Numbered from the stretch's first letter, positions 17,552 through 26,751 are shown. The stretch is 64,000 bases of DNA from Lysobacter enzymogenes (GCF_900106525.1 NZ_FNOG01000002.1:62001-126000); one strand, 5' to 3'. Numbers and translations: made by a program. Notes: generated from the sequence alone by a model not told the origin.

Positions 17552-19081
17552 ATGACCGCTTCCCGCCCAATCGCTTCCCACCGCATCGCCCCGCGCCGCA
17601 CCGCGCTCGCCCTGTTCGTGGCGGTTTTCGCCGCCGCCGGCGCGCACGCCGCCGAGCCGGTCGACCTGCTGATCCGCCACGCCAACGTCGTCGACGTGAT
17701 CGCCGGCAAGCTGCGCAGCGACCGCCTGATCGCCGTGCGCGGCGATCGCATCGTCGCGGTCGAGGCGGACGCCAAGGCCGCGCGCTTCGCCGCGCAGCGC
17801 AGCATCGATGCGAGCGGCAAGTACGCGATCCCCGGCCTGTGGGACATGCACGTGCACTTCGGCGGCGGCGACAAGCTGATCGAAGAGAACAAGAACCTGC
17901 TGCCGCTGTACGTCGCCCACGGCATCGCCGCGGTGCGCGATGCCGCCGGCGACCTCAGCCCGAGCGTGTTCGAATGGCGCGACGCGGTCGCCGCCGGCCG
18001 CCTCGACGGCCCGACCATCTTCACCTCCGGGCCGAAGCTGGAAGGCTACAAGTCGATCTGGCCCGGCGACATCGAAGTCGGCAGCCACGCGGAGATCGCC
18101 AAGGCGCTGGACCAGTTGCAGGGCTGGAAGGTCGACTTCGTCAAGATCACCGACAACACCTTGTCGCCGGAACTGTTCATGGACGCGCTGCAGCAGGCGC
18201 GCGCGCGCGGCCTGCGGGTCTCGGCGCACCTGCCGTTCGTGCTGCCGGTCGACGAGGTCAGCCAGGCCGGGCTGAGTTCCATCGAACATATCGAATACGC
18301 GTACAAGGCCGGCTCGTCGCAGGAAGCGCAGATCAGCGCGATGGTCCGCCGCGGCGAGATCGACAGCCGCGAAGGCTGGAACCGCATCCAGGCCAGCTTC
18401 GACCGCAAGACCGCGCTGGCCGCGTACCGGCGCCTGGCCCAGCGCGGCACCGCAGTGACGCCGACGCTCAACGGCAGCTTCGTCACCACCTATCTGGACC
18501 GCGACGATCACAAGAACGACCCGTACCTGCAGTACATCGGCCCTGGGTTGCAGGCGACGTATGCGTGGCGGGTCGAGCGCGCGGCCAAGGACGACGCGGC
18601 CGCGATCGTGCGCCGGCACGAGCGCTACCAGCGCAACGCTTCGATCCTGCCGCTGCTGCAACAGGCCGGGGTCAACATCCTGGCCGGCACCGACGCGGGC
18701 TTCCTCAACTCGTTCAACTACCCCGGCGTCGGCCTGCACGACGAGATGCAGCGCTTCGTCGAAAGCGGCCTGACCCCGCTGCAGACGCTGCAGGCGGCGA
18801 CCATCAACGGCGCGCGCTTCCTCGGCCAGGACAAGCAGCACGGCTCGCTCGCGGCGGGCAAGGCCGCGGACATCGTGCTGCTCGATGCCGACCCGCTGCG
18901 CGACATCGGCTCGACGCGCAAGATCGACACCTTCGTGCTGCGCGGCCAGGTGCACGACCGCGCGGCGCTGGATGCGATGCTGGCGCAGGTGCGCGGAGAA
19001 GTGGCGGCGCAGCGGGCGGCGGATGAGGCGGCGAAGGCGGCGGACGCGGCCAAGGCGGAACCGGCGGCGGCGAAGCGCTGA
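17552..19081 (+). CDS. Exported amidohydrolase-family metal-dependent hydrolase
   Basis: A 509-residue protein. An N-terminal signal peptide ends around GAHAAEP (about residue 34). The imidazolonepropionase/Xaa-Pro-dipeptidase-like amidohydrolase fold shows the metal-binding residues in order: GLWDMHVHFGG (HxH), VDFVKITDN (possible carbamylated Lys), RVSAHLPF, SSIEHIEY and ILAGTDAGF (Asp). It ends in LAAGKAADIVLLDADPLRDI, the usual return of the small beta domain, plus an Ala/Lys-rich tail. The substrate is unknown; periplasmic members hydrolyse dipeptides or cyclic amides, which would suit its place next to an M2 dipeptidase. The start was set by the signal peptide. Confidence 0.9.
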   Translation: MTASRPIASHRIAPRRTALALFVAVFAAAGAHAAEPVDLLIRHANVVDVIAGKLRSDRLIAVRGDRIVAVEADAKAARFAAQRSIDASGKYAIPGLWDMHVHFGGGDKLIEENKNLLPLYVAHGIAAVRDAAGDLSPSVFEWRDAVAAGRLDGPTIFTSGPKLEGYKSIWPGDIEVGSHAEIAKALDQLQGWKVDFVKITDNTLSPELFMDALQQARARGLRVSAHLPFVLPVDEVSQAGLSSIEHIEYAYKAGSSQEAQISAMVRRGEIDSREGWNRIQASFDRKTALAAYRRLAQRGTAVTPTLNGSFVTTYLDRDDHKNDPYLQYIGPGLQATYAWRVERAAKDDAAAIVRRHERYQRNASILPLLQQAGVNILAGTDAGFLNSFNYPGVGLHDEMQRFVESGLTPLQTLQAATINGARFLGQDKQHGSLAAGKAADIVLLDADPLRDIGSTRKIDTFVLRGQVHDRAALDAMLAQVRGEVAAQRAADEAAKAADAAKAEPAAAKR

Positions 19082-19148
19082 GGCTTGCGAGCTTGCTGAG
19101 CGGTTGCGGCCTTCGCGGGAACGGGCGGGGTTCGCCGTAGCTGCATTG

Positions 19149-19216
19149 TCGCGGTCGCAGCTCGCGCAGCTCCTACAAGAGCTCCCTGTAGGAGCTGCGC
19201 GAGCTGCGACCGCGAA
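19149..19216. repeat. Family A inverted repeat, GCAGCTC subtype
   Basis: Perfect 29-bp arms (left begins TCGCGGTCGCAGCTCGCGCA) around a 10-bp loop. It could act as a bidirectional terminator between the convergent amidohydrolase and AraC genes, though no T run follows. Confidence 0.85.
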
Positions 19217-19275
19217 AACCGGGCTACGCCGCAACCCGCGCCAGACCCGGACATCCGCCTCGCGACACCCGCCAC

Positions 19276-20058
19276 CTAGCCGCTCTTCGCCCCGCGGAAC
19301 CTCTGCGGCGTCGTCCCGCTGAACTGCTGGAACATCGCGATGAACGCCGACGCGCTGGCATAGCCCATCTGCGCGGCCACCTGCTGCACGCTGCGCCCCT
19401 GCTCCAGCAGCGGCAACGATTGCTGGAAGCGCAGGCGCTGCCGCCATTGCGCGAACGACATCCCCAACTCGTCGCGGCAGCGCCGGCTCAAGGTGCGCTC
19501 GGTCGTGTGCACGCGCTGCGCCCATTGCGCCAGCGTGGTGTTGTCGCCCGGGGCGTGCTGCAACGCGTCCAGGATCGGCCCTAGCAGACGGTCGTCGCTG
19601 TGCGGGACGAAGCTCAGCAGCATCGGCGTGGCCAGCAGCTTGTCGATCAGCACCCGCGCCAGGCGCCGGTCGGCGGGCGTGTCGGGGATCTCGATGCCGC
19701 GGTCGAACAAGTCCTCGACCCCGGCCAGGAACAGCGGATGCAGGCGCACGATGCCGGGCGCGGCCGGCAGCGCCGGGGTGTAGCGCTCGGCGATGTTGAT
19801 CAAGCGGCATTTCGCTTCGCGCCGGTTGTGCGAGGTGTGGTCCATGCCGGCCGGGATCCACGCCGCATAGCCCGGCGGCGCGAACAGCGGCTGGCCCTCG
19901 ACCACGAACGACATGCTGCCGGATTCCACGAACGCCAGCTGGCCCCAGGGGTGCCGGTGCAGCGCGCTTTCGGTATCCACCGCCAGCGCCTCGTAGCGCA
20001 ACAGCAGCGGGCCCGGTAATGAACGGTAGGGGTAATGGAACTGGCGGCTGCGGCGCAT
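19276..20058 (-). CDS. AraC-family transcriptional regulator
   Basis: About 260 residues. The N-terminal cupin-like sensor domain has ALHRHPWGQLAFVESG and ASWIPAGMDHTSHN-like strands (AAWIPAGMDHTSHN here). The C-terminal double helix-turn-helix has TLAQWAQRVHTTERTLSRRC and VQQVAAQMGYASASAFIAMF. The frame stays open to 20172, with further ATGs at 20097 and 20115. The start at 20058 is preferred because homologous sequence appears to begin at FHYPYRSLPGP and because it leaves about 108 bp for promoters. Divergent from an EamA transporter, which it probably controls. Confidence 0.9.
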   Translation of the reverse strand: MRRSRQFHYPYRSLPGPLLLRYEALAVDTESALHRHPWGQLAFVESGSMSFVVEGQPLFAPPGYAAWIPAGMDHTSHNRREAKCRLINIAERYTPALPAAPGIVRLHPLFLAGVEDLFDRGIEIPDTPADRRLARVLIDKLLATPMLLSFVPHSDDRLLGPILDALQHAPGDNTTLAQWAQRVHTTERTLSRRCRDELGMSFAQWRQRLRFQQSLPLLEQGRSVQQVAAQMGYASASAFIAMFQQFSGTTPQRFRGAKSG

Positions 20059-20166
20059 TTGTCCGGGGTTCGCTACGGCGTGTCGGGTTATCGGCATTTG
20101 CCGGCTACCCGACATTCTAAAATAGCCTGCCCCCACGTTGTACCCGTTGTACGAAGGATGTCTGCG

Positions 20167-21066
20167 ATGCACCTGTTACTGCCGATCCTGGCCACCCTGA
20201 TCTGGGCCGGAAACACGATCGTCAGCAAGCTCTCGGCCGGCGCGATCGAGCCGGCGGCGATCTCGTTCTACCGCTGGCTGGTCGCGCTGCTGGCGCTGAC
20301 CCCGTTCCTGCTGCCGCGGGTATGGAAGCTGCGCGCGCAGGTGCGGCCGTACTGGCGCAAGCTGGTGGTGCTGGCCGCGCTGGGCATGGTCCTGTACCAG
20401 TCGCTGGCTTACTTCGCCGCGCACAGCGTCAGCGCGATGACCATGGGCCTGGTGGTGGCGGCGATCCCGCCGATGACGATGCTCATCGGCATGGTCCTGC
20501 TCAAAACCCGGCCCTCGCCGGGCATGCTGATCGGCGCGGCGGTCTCCTTCGTCGGCCTGACCTGGCTGCTCAGCGGCGGCCATCCGGCGCGGCTGCTGCA
20601 GCAGGGCCTCGGCCGCGGCGAGATGATGATGCTGCTGGCGGCGTTCTCGTACGCGTTGTACGGCGTGCTGGTGAAGCGCTGGGCGCTGCCGATCCCCAAC
20701 GGCGAATCGCTGTACCTGCAGATCCTGTGCGGCACCGTGCTGCTGTTGCCAGGCTTCGCGCTGGCGCCGTCGGTGGCGCTGACCGCGCACAACCTGCCGC
20801 TGGTGCTGTACGCCGGCATCCTCGCCTCGACCCTGGCGCCGTGGTTCTGGATGCACGGCCTGCTGCGCCTGGGCACCGACAAGACCGCGGTGCTGATGAA
20901 CCTCACCCCGGTGTTCACCGCGCTGCTGGCGGTGCTCTTGCTGGGCGAACCGCTGCAGCTGTACCACTGGATCGGCGGCGGCCTGACCTTGCTCGGCGTG
21001 GCCGTGGCGCAGGCGCTGAAGCAGAAGCCGGCGCCGGTGCTGCAGGTGCGCGAGTGCGCGGGTTGA
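20167..21066 (+). CDS. EamA/DMT-family transporter
   Basis: A 299-residue protein with ten membrane helices in two EamA repeats. The first begins LPILATLIWAGNTIVSKLSA with FYRWLVALLALTPFL; the second ends LNLTPVFTALLAVLLLGEPL-like (MNLTPVFTALLAVLLLGEPL) and HWIGGGLTLLGVAVAQAL. These inner-membrane permeases export metabolites such as amino acids or drugs; the substrate here is unknown. ATG 20167 is preferred over 20158 because GAAGG lies nine bases before it. The AraC gene is divergent, which is common for exporter/regulator pairs. Confidence 0.93.
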   Translation: MHLLLPILATLIWAGNTIVSKLSAGAIEPAAISFYRWLVALLALTPFLLPRVWKLRAQVRPYWRKLVVLAALGMVLYQSLAYFAAHSVSAMTMGLVVAAIPPMTMLIGMVLLKTRPSPGMLIGAAVSFVGLTWLLSGGHPARLLQQGLGRGEMMMLLAAFSYALYGVLVKRWALPIPNGESLYLQILCGTVLLLPGFALAPSVALTAHNLPLVLYAGILASTLAPWFWMHGLLRLGTDKTAVLMNLTPVFTALLAVLLLGEPLQLYHWIGGGLTLLGVAVAQALKQKPAPVLQVRECAG

Positions 21067-21091
21067 GCGTCGCCAGGCGATAAACCCAAGC

Positions 21092-21238
21092 CCCTGCAGG
21101 AGCGGCGCGAGCGGCGACCGCGACACCGCGCTTGCGTCGCAAGCCGACTGTCGCGGTCGCAGCTTGCGCAGCTCCTACAGCCGCGAACGAACCATCCGAA
21201 GCTCCCTGTAGGAGCGGCGCAAGCCGCGACCGCGACAC
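21092..21238. repeat. Family A repeats, three arms
   Basis: Arms at about 21092 (CCTGCAGGAGCGGCGCGAGC), 21151 (complement, GCAGCTC subtype) and 21204 (CCTGTAGGAGCGGCGCAAGC). The middle arm can pair with either outer arm. It occupies most of the 324-bp gap between the EamA and thioredoxin genes; the remainder shows nothing. Confidence 0.8.
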
Positions 21239-21390
21239 CGCAACCACTGCGCAACTCGCCAGCCCGCAGCGTCACTGACACGCCGCCTGCCACCCGCTTC
21301 GCGCACCGCCCGCAACCGCCCCGCTCCGCCGCGTTCGCCCTGTGAGCCGCGTCAAGTTCGCCATCTGCGCGCGCTGCTAGGGTCGCAGCC

Positions 21391-22041
21391 ATGTCGTCGC
21401 CACCCGACAGCGCTGCCGAACCCAATCCGCGTCCGCCCTATCTGTTATGGGCGGCGCTGGCCTTGGCCAGCGCGCTGGTGGTGGCGCTGGGCTGGCAGGT
21501 CATGCAGTTGCGCGAAGGCCAGCGCTGGTTGGTCGAGCGGGTCGATCGCCCGTATGTCGGCATGTTCGTGCCGAAAGTGGCCGCCACCGCGCTCGACGGC
21601 CGCGCGCTGTCGCTGGGGCAGCCGCAGGGGCGGCGCCAGGTGCTGTTCTTCTTCAACACCACCTGTCCGCATTGCCGCGCCTCGCTGCCGCAACTCAAGC
21701 TGGCCGCGCGCGAGCTGCGCCGCCACGACGGCGTCGAACTGATCGGCGTGGCCTTCGCCCGCCCCGAGCAGGCCGCCGCCTATGCGCGCGAACACGCGCT
21801 GGAATTTCCGCTGGCCGCCGTCGACGACGACCGCCGCACCCTGGCGCTGTTCCGCGCGCGCCGGCTGCCGTCGCTGTTGGTGATCGACGGCGACGGCCGG
21901 GTGCGCTATCAGCGCGTTGGCGAACTCAACGGCAAGACCCCGTTGCACGAATTGCTGCGCGCGGCGGCGGAAGCGCCGGCGCCGGCGCGGCCCGATTCGA
22001 ACCCGACGGCCTCGAACCCGACAGCGATGGCCTCGCGCTAG
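21391..22041 (+). CDS. Membrane-anchored TlpA/thioredoxin-like protein
   Basis: A 216-residue protein. One membrane helix at about residues 17-37 (LLWAALALASALVVALGW) places the rest in the periplasm. The AhpC/TSA-TlpA fold follows, with the active site FFFNTTCPHCRASLPQLKL (CxxC), the helix VELIGVAFARPEQ, and RARRLPSLLVIDGDGRVRYQ containing the cis-Pro before strand 4. It should reduce or form disulfides in exported proteins. The C-terminal 30 residues are disordered (PTASNPTAMASR). The next gene, 178 bp on, encodes a small exported peptide with seven cysteines, a plausible client. Confidence 0.88.
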   Translation: MSSPPDSAAEPNPRPPYLLWAALALASALVVALGWQVMQLREGQRWLVERVDRPYVGMFVPKVAATALDGRALSLGQPQGRRQVLFFFNTTCPHCRASLPQLKLAARELRRHDGVELIGVAFARPEQAAAYAREHALEFPLAAVDDDRRTLALFRARRLPSLLVIDGDGRVRYQRVGELNGKTPLHELLRAAAEAPAPARPDSNPTASNPTAMASR

Positions 22042-22218
22042 CCGCGAAGCCGGCGACGCGGACGCGGCGCGCGCCACGGCGCGGCGACGGTTCCGCGGCG
22101 TCCACGCGCAGGGCGCGACCGCGGCGACGCGGGCGAGCCCACCGCCACGACGGCGCTCGCGCCGTCGGGCATCGCCCGCCGCCGCGAGGAACGTGGCGCT
22201 AACGACAGGAGCAGTGCG

Positions 22219-22440
22219 ATGAATCAACGCAAGCGTGGTGCCCGGATCGCCTTCGCGGCGCTGCTGTTCTGCGCCGCGATGGGATTCGGCGCGCTCCAGG
22301 TGGTCGCCGGCAACGGCGCCGCACCGGCGCAATCGGACTATTGCGACCACGTCTCGTGCCGCGCCGAATGCCCCGGCTTCGGCGGCGACCTCGGCCCCGG
22401 CGGCCCGGGCCGCCCGGACGTCTGCTATTGCTGCGGCTGA
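22219..22440 (+). CDS. Small exported cysteine-rich peptide
   Basis: A 73-residue protein. A signal peptide (about 1-31: basic start, FAALLFCAAMGFGALQVVAG core) leaves a mature peptide of about 40 residues with six cysteines in CDHVSCRAEC and CYCCG, and a glycine/proline loop between. AGGAGCAGTGCG upstream of the ATG supports the start, and a strong terminator follows. No family is recognised. It could be a metal-binding or disulfide-rich secreted peptide matured by the adjacent thioredoxin-like protein; both genes point the same way. Confidence 0.75.
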   Translation: MNQRKRGARIAFAALLFCAAMGFGALQVVAGNGAAPAQSDYCDHVSCRAECPGFGGDLGPGGPGRPDVCYCCG

Positions 22441-22462
22441 TCCCCCTCGGCCGCAAGCCTGT

Positions 22463-22500
22463 GCCGGCCGCGGGGGGTGGCCCCCGGCCGGCTTTTTTTT
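22463..22500 (+). terminator. Rho-independent terminator after the Cys-rich peptide gene
   Basis: GCCGGCCG and its complement flank a G/C-rich core, followed by eight T residues. It begins 23 bp after the stop. Confidence 0.92.
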
Positions 22501-22892
22501 GATCGACCCACCCTTGCGCGCATCGCGCCGCGACCGCCTCGCCGCCGGCTATCCGCACGTTCGTGCCGCGCACGTGCGCACCTCCTCGCCAGCGCCGCCC
22601 GTCGCGCGCCCGCGCGCGTTACGCAAAACGCGACCGCGAGCGGACAAGCGCGACGACGAGTTTGCCCATACTGCGAACGCACGAGGCGGTTGCACATCCG
22701 ATACAGACGCAGACCACAAGGTTTGTTAGTTTGCGCACTGCAACACCCCGCCCGACGCCGCGAAGGGGCGCGACGTCCACGGCGGCCTCTCGCCCGATGC
22801 GCGCTGCGCATCGCGGCTGCGGGGCGCGCATGAGGCTTCATGCGGACATCGGCCCCGACGACTGAAGCAACGAAAGGCGAGCGGACGCTGCG
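22501..22892. promoter_or_regulatory. Leader region of the nSTAND1 gene
   Basis: A 392-bp gap. At about 22690-22745 it becomes more A/T-rich (GCACATCCGATACAGACGCA, then AAGGTTTGTTAGTTTGCGC), the likeliest promoter position for the regulator gene at 22893. The direct-repeat element seen at 27.9 and 28.1 kb is not present here. Confidence 0.4.
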
Positions 22893-25800
22893 ATGCCCCA
22901 ACGCGTCGATCGGATCAAGAACCTGGCCAGCGTCTCGCAGTTCCGCATCGGCGCGCTGCTGGTCCAGCCCGACCGCCTGGCGATCGTGCGCGACGGCCAG
23001 TCCACCGCGCTGGAACCGCGCATGATGGAGGTGCTGATCGCGCTGGCCGAACGCGCCGGCGAGGTGGTCAGCGCCGAGCAGTTGCTGATCGAAATCTGGC
23101 GCGGCACGTTCTACGGCGACAACCCGGTGCACAAGACCATCGCCCAGTTGCGCCGGCGCCTGGGCGACAGCAGCCGCGAACCGGAATTCATCGAGACCAT
23201 CCGCAAGCGCGGCTATCGCCTGGTCGCGCCGGTGAGCTTCCCCGACGACTACCGCAGCGGCCTGCCGCGCGCGGCGGCGTGGACCCAGGGCAGCCCTTAC
23301 GTCGGCCTGCGCTCGTTCGACCAGGACCACAGCGGCGTGTTCTTCGGCCGCAGCCGCGCCACCGCGGAACTGCTGGCGACGCTGCGCGAACAGATCGACA
23401 ACCAGCGCCGCTTCGTCCTGGTCGCCGGCGCCAGCGGCTGCGGCAAGACCTCGCTGCTGCGCGCCGGGGTGCTGCCGCTGCTGCGCCAGGACGGCGGCTT
23501 CGACGGCCTGCACGCGCTGGCCAGCGCCTACTTCGATCTGGGCGCCTGCCGCGGCGGCGACCTGCTGGCGCGGCTGGCGGCGGCGCTGTGCGCGTGGTCG
23601 CTGGACGGCCGGCCGGTGTTCCTCGACGGCGAAGCGCAGTGGCTGGAACAGCAATTGCGCAGCGCGCCCGAAGCGGTGCGCGCGCGCATCGACGACGCCT
23701 TCGCCCGCCGCACCGCGCCGCTGGCCGAACGCGCGCACCTGCTGTTGGTGGTCGACCACGCCGAAGCCGCGGTCGCCGCGCCCGGCATCGGCGACGCCGA
23801 CCGCCGCGACTTCGGCGCCGCGCTCGACGCGCTGTGCTCGAGCCCGCGCGTGGCCGCCATCGCCATCGCCCGCAGCGATTTCTATCCGGCGCTGGTGGAG
23901 AAGGTGCCGGGCCTGGCCGAGCTCAAGGCCGGCGACGGCCACATCGACCTGCTGACCCCGCGCATCGGCGAGATCGGCCAGATCATCCGCGCGCCCGCCG
24001 CGCTGGCCGGCCTGAGCTTCGAGGAAGACCCCGACAGCTCGCTGCGCCTGGACGACCTGCTGCGCGACGCCGCCGCCGAACATCCCGATTCGCTGCCGCT
24101 GCTGCAGCACACCTTGCAGGCGCTGTACGAACGCCAGGGCGACGGCGGCCTGCTGCGGCTGGCGACCTACCGCGAGCTCGGCGGCCTGGAGGGCGCGCTG
24201 GCGCACCGCGCCGAGCAGGTGTTCGCCGAACTGCCGGCGAGCGCACAGGCCAGCCTGGAGCGGGTGCTGGAGGCGCTGATCGTGATCCGCCCCGACAGCG
24301 ACTCGGTCACCGGCCGGCGGGTGCCGTGGTCGAGCCTGGACGGCGCGGCCGCGCGCGAGCTGGCCGAAGCCTTCGTGCGCGCGCGCCTGTTCGTCGGCGA
24401 GCTCAGCGGCGGCGAGCCCGGCTTCGGCGTCGCCCACGAAGCGCTGCTGCGGCAATGGCCGCGCGCACGCGAGTGGACGCGCGAGAACCGGCAACTGCTG
24501 CAGGCGCGCGAACGCCTGCAACGCGCAGCGCGGCGCTGGGCCGCCGAAGGCCGGCGCAACGATCACCTGCTCAATCCCGGCCGGCCGCTGGCCGAGGCGC
24601 GCGAAGCCGCCCGCCGCCTGCCCGACCAGCTCGACGCCGACGACCTGCAGTTCCTGCACGCCTGCGAACGCCAGCAACGGCGCAAGCAATGGCTGCGCGC
24701 CGGCGCGATCGGCGCGCTGTGCGCGCTGGCGCTGGTCGCCACCGGCCTGGGCCTGCAGGCGTGGCAGGCGCGGCGCGAGGCCGAGCAGCGGCGCGATCAG
24801 GCGCAGACCTTGGTCGCCTTCATGCTCGACGACCTGGCCGAACAACTGCGCCCGCTCGGCAATCTGAAACTGCTGCGCAGCATCGCCAACCAGTCGCTGT
24901 CCTATCTGGAGCGCATGCCGGAAACCGACATGCAGCCGCGCGAACTGGTCAGCCACGCGCGCGCGCTGCGCACGGTCGGCGAGGTGCTGCTGGACCAGGG
25001 CAAGTTCGACGACGCGCGCGTCGCCTTCGAGCGCGCCCACGCCGCTTCCGCGCGCGCGCTCGATCAAGAACCGCAGTCGCTGGAAGCGCTGGCCGAGTCG
25101 GGCACCACCGCTTACTGGCTGGGCTATCACGACTACAAGCAAAAGAAGTTCGACGCCACCCGCACGCACTGGCAGGCCTATCTGCACGCGTCCGAACGGC
25201 TGGTCCAGCGCGCGCCGGACGATCCGCGCTGGCGGCTGGAGCTGTCCTACGCGCTCAACAACCTCGGCACCCTGGCCTACAGCGGCCAGCGCCTGGACGA
25301 GGCCGGCGAGCTGTTCGCGCGCTCGGCGGCGATCAAGCGCCAGTTGCTGGCCGACAAGCCCGACGACAGCAACCTGCGCTACGAACTGGTCGACAGCCTG
25401 TCGTGGCTGAGCAGCGCGCAGGACGCGCGCGGGCTGCTGGCCGAAGCCGCGCAAGGCTACGCCGCGCAGACCCAGATGCTGCGCGAACTGGTCGACAGCG
25501 AGCCCAACGCCGACGAATGGCGGCGCAAGCTGGCGACCTCGCTGCTGCGCAGCTCGGTGCTGGCGCTGGACCGCGGCCAGACCGAGCAGGCCGAGCGCGA
25601 GATCGCCGAGTCGGTGCGCATGCTCAAGAATCTGTCCGAGCAGCAGCCCGACAACCAGACCTGGCAGCGCAACCTCGGCCACGCCTACGCCCACGCCGGT
25701 TGGGTCGCGGCCATGGCCGGCGCGCGCGCGAGCGCGCTCGAACGCCTGCGCGCGGCCCAGCGCACGCTGGCGCCGATCATGCAGGCCAAGGACCGCCCGC

Positions 25801-26216
25801 CGGAATGGCGGCTGCTGGACGCGACCGTGCGCCTGCGCCTGGTCCAGGCCGATCCGCTGGCCTCGGCCGAAGACGCCGACGCGGCCATCGCCGACCTGCA
25901 GAGCCTGCACGAAGGCGCGCCGGCCGACCTGCCCAACCGCTCCAGCTTCGCCCGCGCGCTGGCCTGGCGCGGCGAGCGCTACGCCGCCGCCGGCGAAGCG
26001 GCGCGCGCGCGCGTCGACTTCCAGCAGGTCGATCGATTGCTGGCGCAATTCGCCGCCGACACCCGCGACCGGGTCGTGCTCGACGCCTGGAGCCGCGCGC
26101 AGGTGCGCCTGGGCGCGCGCACGCACGCCGCGCGCCAAATCGCCTGGCTACAGCGCGCCGGCTACCGCCATCCCGGTTTCGTAGCGCTTTACGAAACCGC
26201 TCCCCAGCCACCATGA
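22893..26216 (+). CDS. Winged-helix / nSTAND1 NTPase / transmembrane / TPR regulator
   Basis: An 1107-residue protein. Residues about 15-110 are an OmpR/PhoB-type winged helix (MEVLIALAERAGEVVSAEQL; recognition helix VHKTIAQLRRRLGD; final hairpin IETIRKRGYRLVAPV). From about 130 an nSTAND1 NTPase follows: SPYVGLRSFDQDHSGVFFGR, Walker A VLVAGASGCGKTSLLRAG, LLLVVDHAEAAV as Walker B, and FGVAHEALLRQWPRAREW. One membrane helix lies at about 600-622. The last 470 residues are TPR-like helical pairs, probably periplasmic. This gives a CadC-like layout with an NTPase switch inserted: a one-component sensor that could bind DNA from the membrane. The 172-residue gene follows 16 bp later. Confidence 0.92.
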   Translation: MPQRVDRIKNLASVSQFRIGALLVQPDRLAIVRDGQSTALEPRMMEVLIALAERAGEVVSAEQLLIEIWRGTFYGDNPVHKTIAQLRRRLGDSSREPEFIETIRKRGYRLVAPVSFPDDYRSGLPRAAAWTQGSPYVGLRSFDQDHSGVFFGRSRATAELLATLREQIDNQRRFVLVAGASGCGKTSLLRAGVLPLLRQDGGFDGLHALASAYFDLGACRGGDLLARLAAALCAWSLDGRPVFLDGEAQWLEQQLRSAPEAVRARIDDAFARRTAPLAERAHLLLVVDHAEAAVAAPGIGDADRRDFGAALDALCSSPRVAAIAIARSDFYPALVEKVPGLAELKAGDGHIDLLTPRIGEIGQIIRAPAALAGLSFEEDPDSSLRLDDLLRDAAAEHPDSLPLLQHTLQALYERQGDGGLLRLATYRELGGLEGALAHRAEQVFAELPASAQASLERVLEALIVIRPDSDSVTGRRVPWSSLDGAAARELAEAFVRARLFVGELSGGEPGFGVAHEALLRQWPRAREWTRENRQLLQARERLQRAARRWAAEGRRNDHLLNPGRPLAEAREAARRLPDQLDADDLQFLHACERQQRRKQWLRAGAIGALCALALVATGLGLQAWQARREAEQRRDQAQTLVAFMLDDLAEQLRPLGNLKLLRSIANQSLSYLERMPETDMQPRELVSHARALRTVGEVLLDQGKFDDARVAFERAHAASARALDQEPQSLEALAESGTTAYWLGYHDYKQKKFDATRTHWQAYLHASERLVQRAPDDPRWRLELSYALNNLGTLAYSGQRLDEAGELFARSAAIKRQLLADKPDDSNLRYELVDSLSWLSSAQDARGLLAEAAQGYAAQTQMLRELVDSEPNADEWRRKLATSLLRSSVLALDRGQTEQAEREIAESVRMLKNLSEQQPDNQTWQRNLGHAYAHAGWVAAMAGARASALERLRAAQRTLAPIMQAKDRPPEWRLLDATVRLRLVQADPLASAEDADAAIADLQSLHEGAPADLPNRSSFARALAWRGERYAAAGEAARARVDFQQVDRLLAQFAADTRDRVVLDAWSRAQVRLGARTHAARQIAWLQRAGYRHPGFVALYETAPQPP

Positions 26217-26232
26217 CCGACAGGAATCCATC

Positions 26233-26751
26233 ATGGCCAAGAAAGACTCCGCCAAGCCGGCGGCCGTATCCGACAAGAAGCGCAAGCGCCCCACGCCGTG
26301 GGACGGCCAGTACCCGGTGCGAAAGATCGAGCTGACCGTGGCCCATGTCGGCTTCGGCGGCAACGCCGGCAGGGGACATTATTTCTACAGCTTCGCGCCG
26401 GACGTGGTGACCTTCCAGCAGCCCGGCGGGCTGTGGATCGAGTACGCGTTCGAAGCCCAGGTGCCGGACCGTTTCGAGATCCGCAACGTGCTGACCTCCG
26501 ACGCCAAGGACCAGATCGGCCCGCCGGTGTTCGACCCGTCGGAGAAGGACCCCGACTACCGCCGCCGCGTGTATCTGTTCAACCGCAACACCGAATCGAC
26601 CCTGATCTTCTTCACCGTGCTGGTCCGCGACAGGCTCAGCAACTACAACGACGTGGAGCTGATTTCCTGCGACCCGCAGGTCGGCAACGATCCGCAGATC
26701 GTGCCGGGCACGATCAAGGGCGAGAAGCCCAAGAAGTCGAAGAAGGGCTGA
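26233..26751 (+). CDS. Hypothetical beta-rich protein coupled to the nSTAND1 regulator
   Basis: A 172-residue protein with lysine-rich termini (KKDSAKPAAVSDKKRKRP and KGEKPKKSKKG) and a beta-strand-rich core (IELTVAHVGFGGNAGRGHYF, DVVTFQQPGGLWIEYAFEA, STLIFFTVLVRDRLSNYNDV). No signal peptide. The NDPQIVPG ending recalls the DP-EP group of small proteins, but I cannot confirm this. Starts 16 bp after the regulator with AGGAATCC nearby, so it is probably co-transcribed. Likely a cytosolic partner or effector. Confidence 0.75.
   Translation: MAKKDSAKPAAVSDKKRKRPTPWDGQYPVRKIELTVAHVGFGGNAGRGHYFYSFAPDVVTFQQPGGLWIEYAFEAQVPDRFEIRNVLTSDAKDQIGPPVFDPSEKDPDYRRRVYLFNRNTESTLIFFTVLVRDRLSNYNDVELISCDPQVGNDPQIVPGTIKGEKPKKSKKG

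Noticed and set aside
17453-19861. An 802-codon minus-strand frame crossing the amidohydrolase and AraC genes
   Set aside because: It spans two real genes and a hairpin repeat, and its amino-acid content is low-complexity.
22425-26138. A 1237-codon open frame on the minus strand opposite the nSTAND1 gene
   Set aside because: It is antisense to a gene with clear domains, and its composition (Ala/Arg/Gly/Gln repeats) is that of a shadow frame in high-GC DNA.
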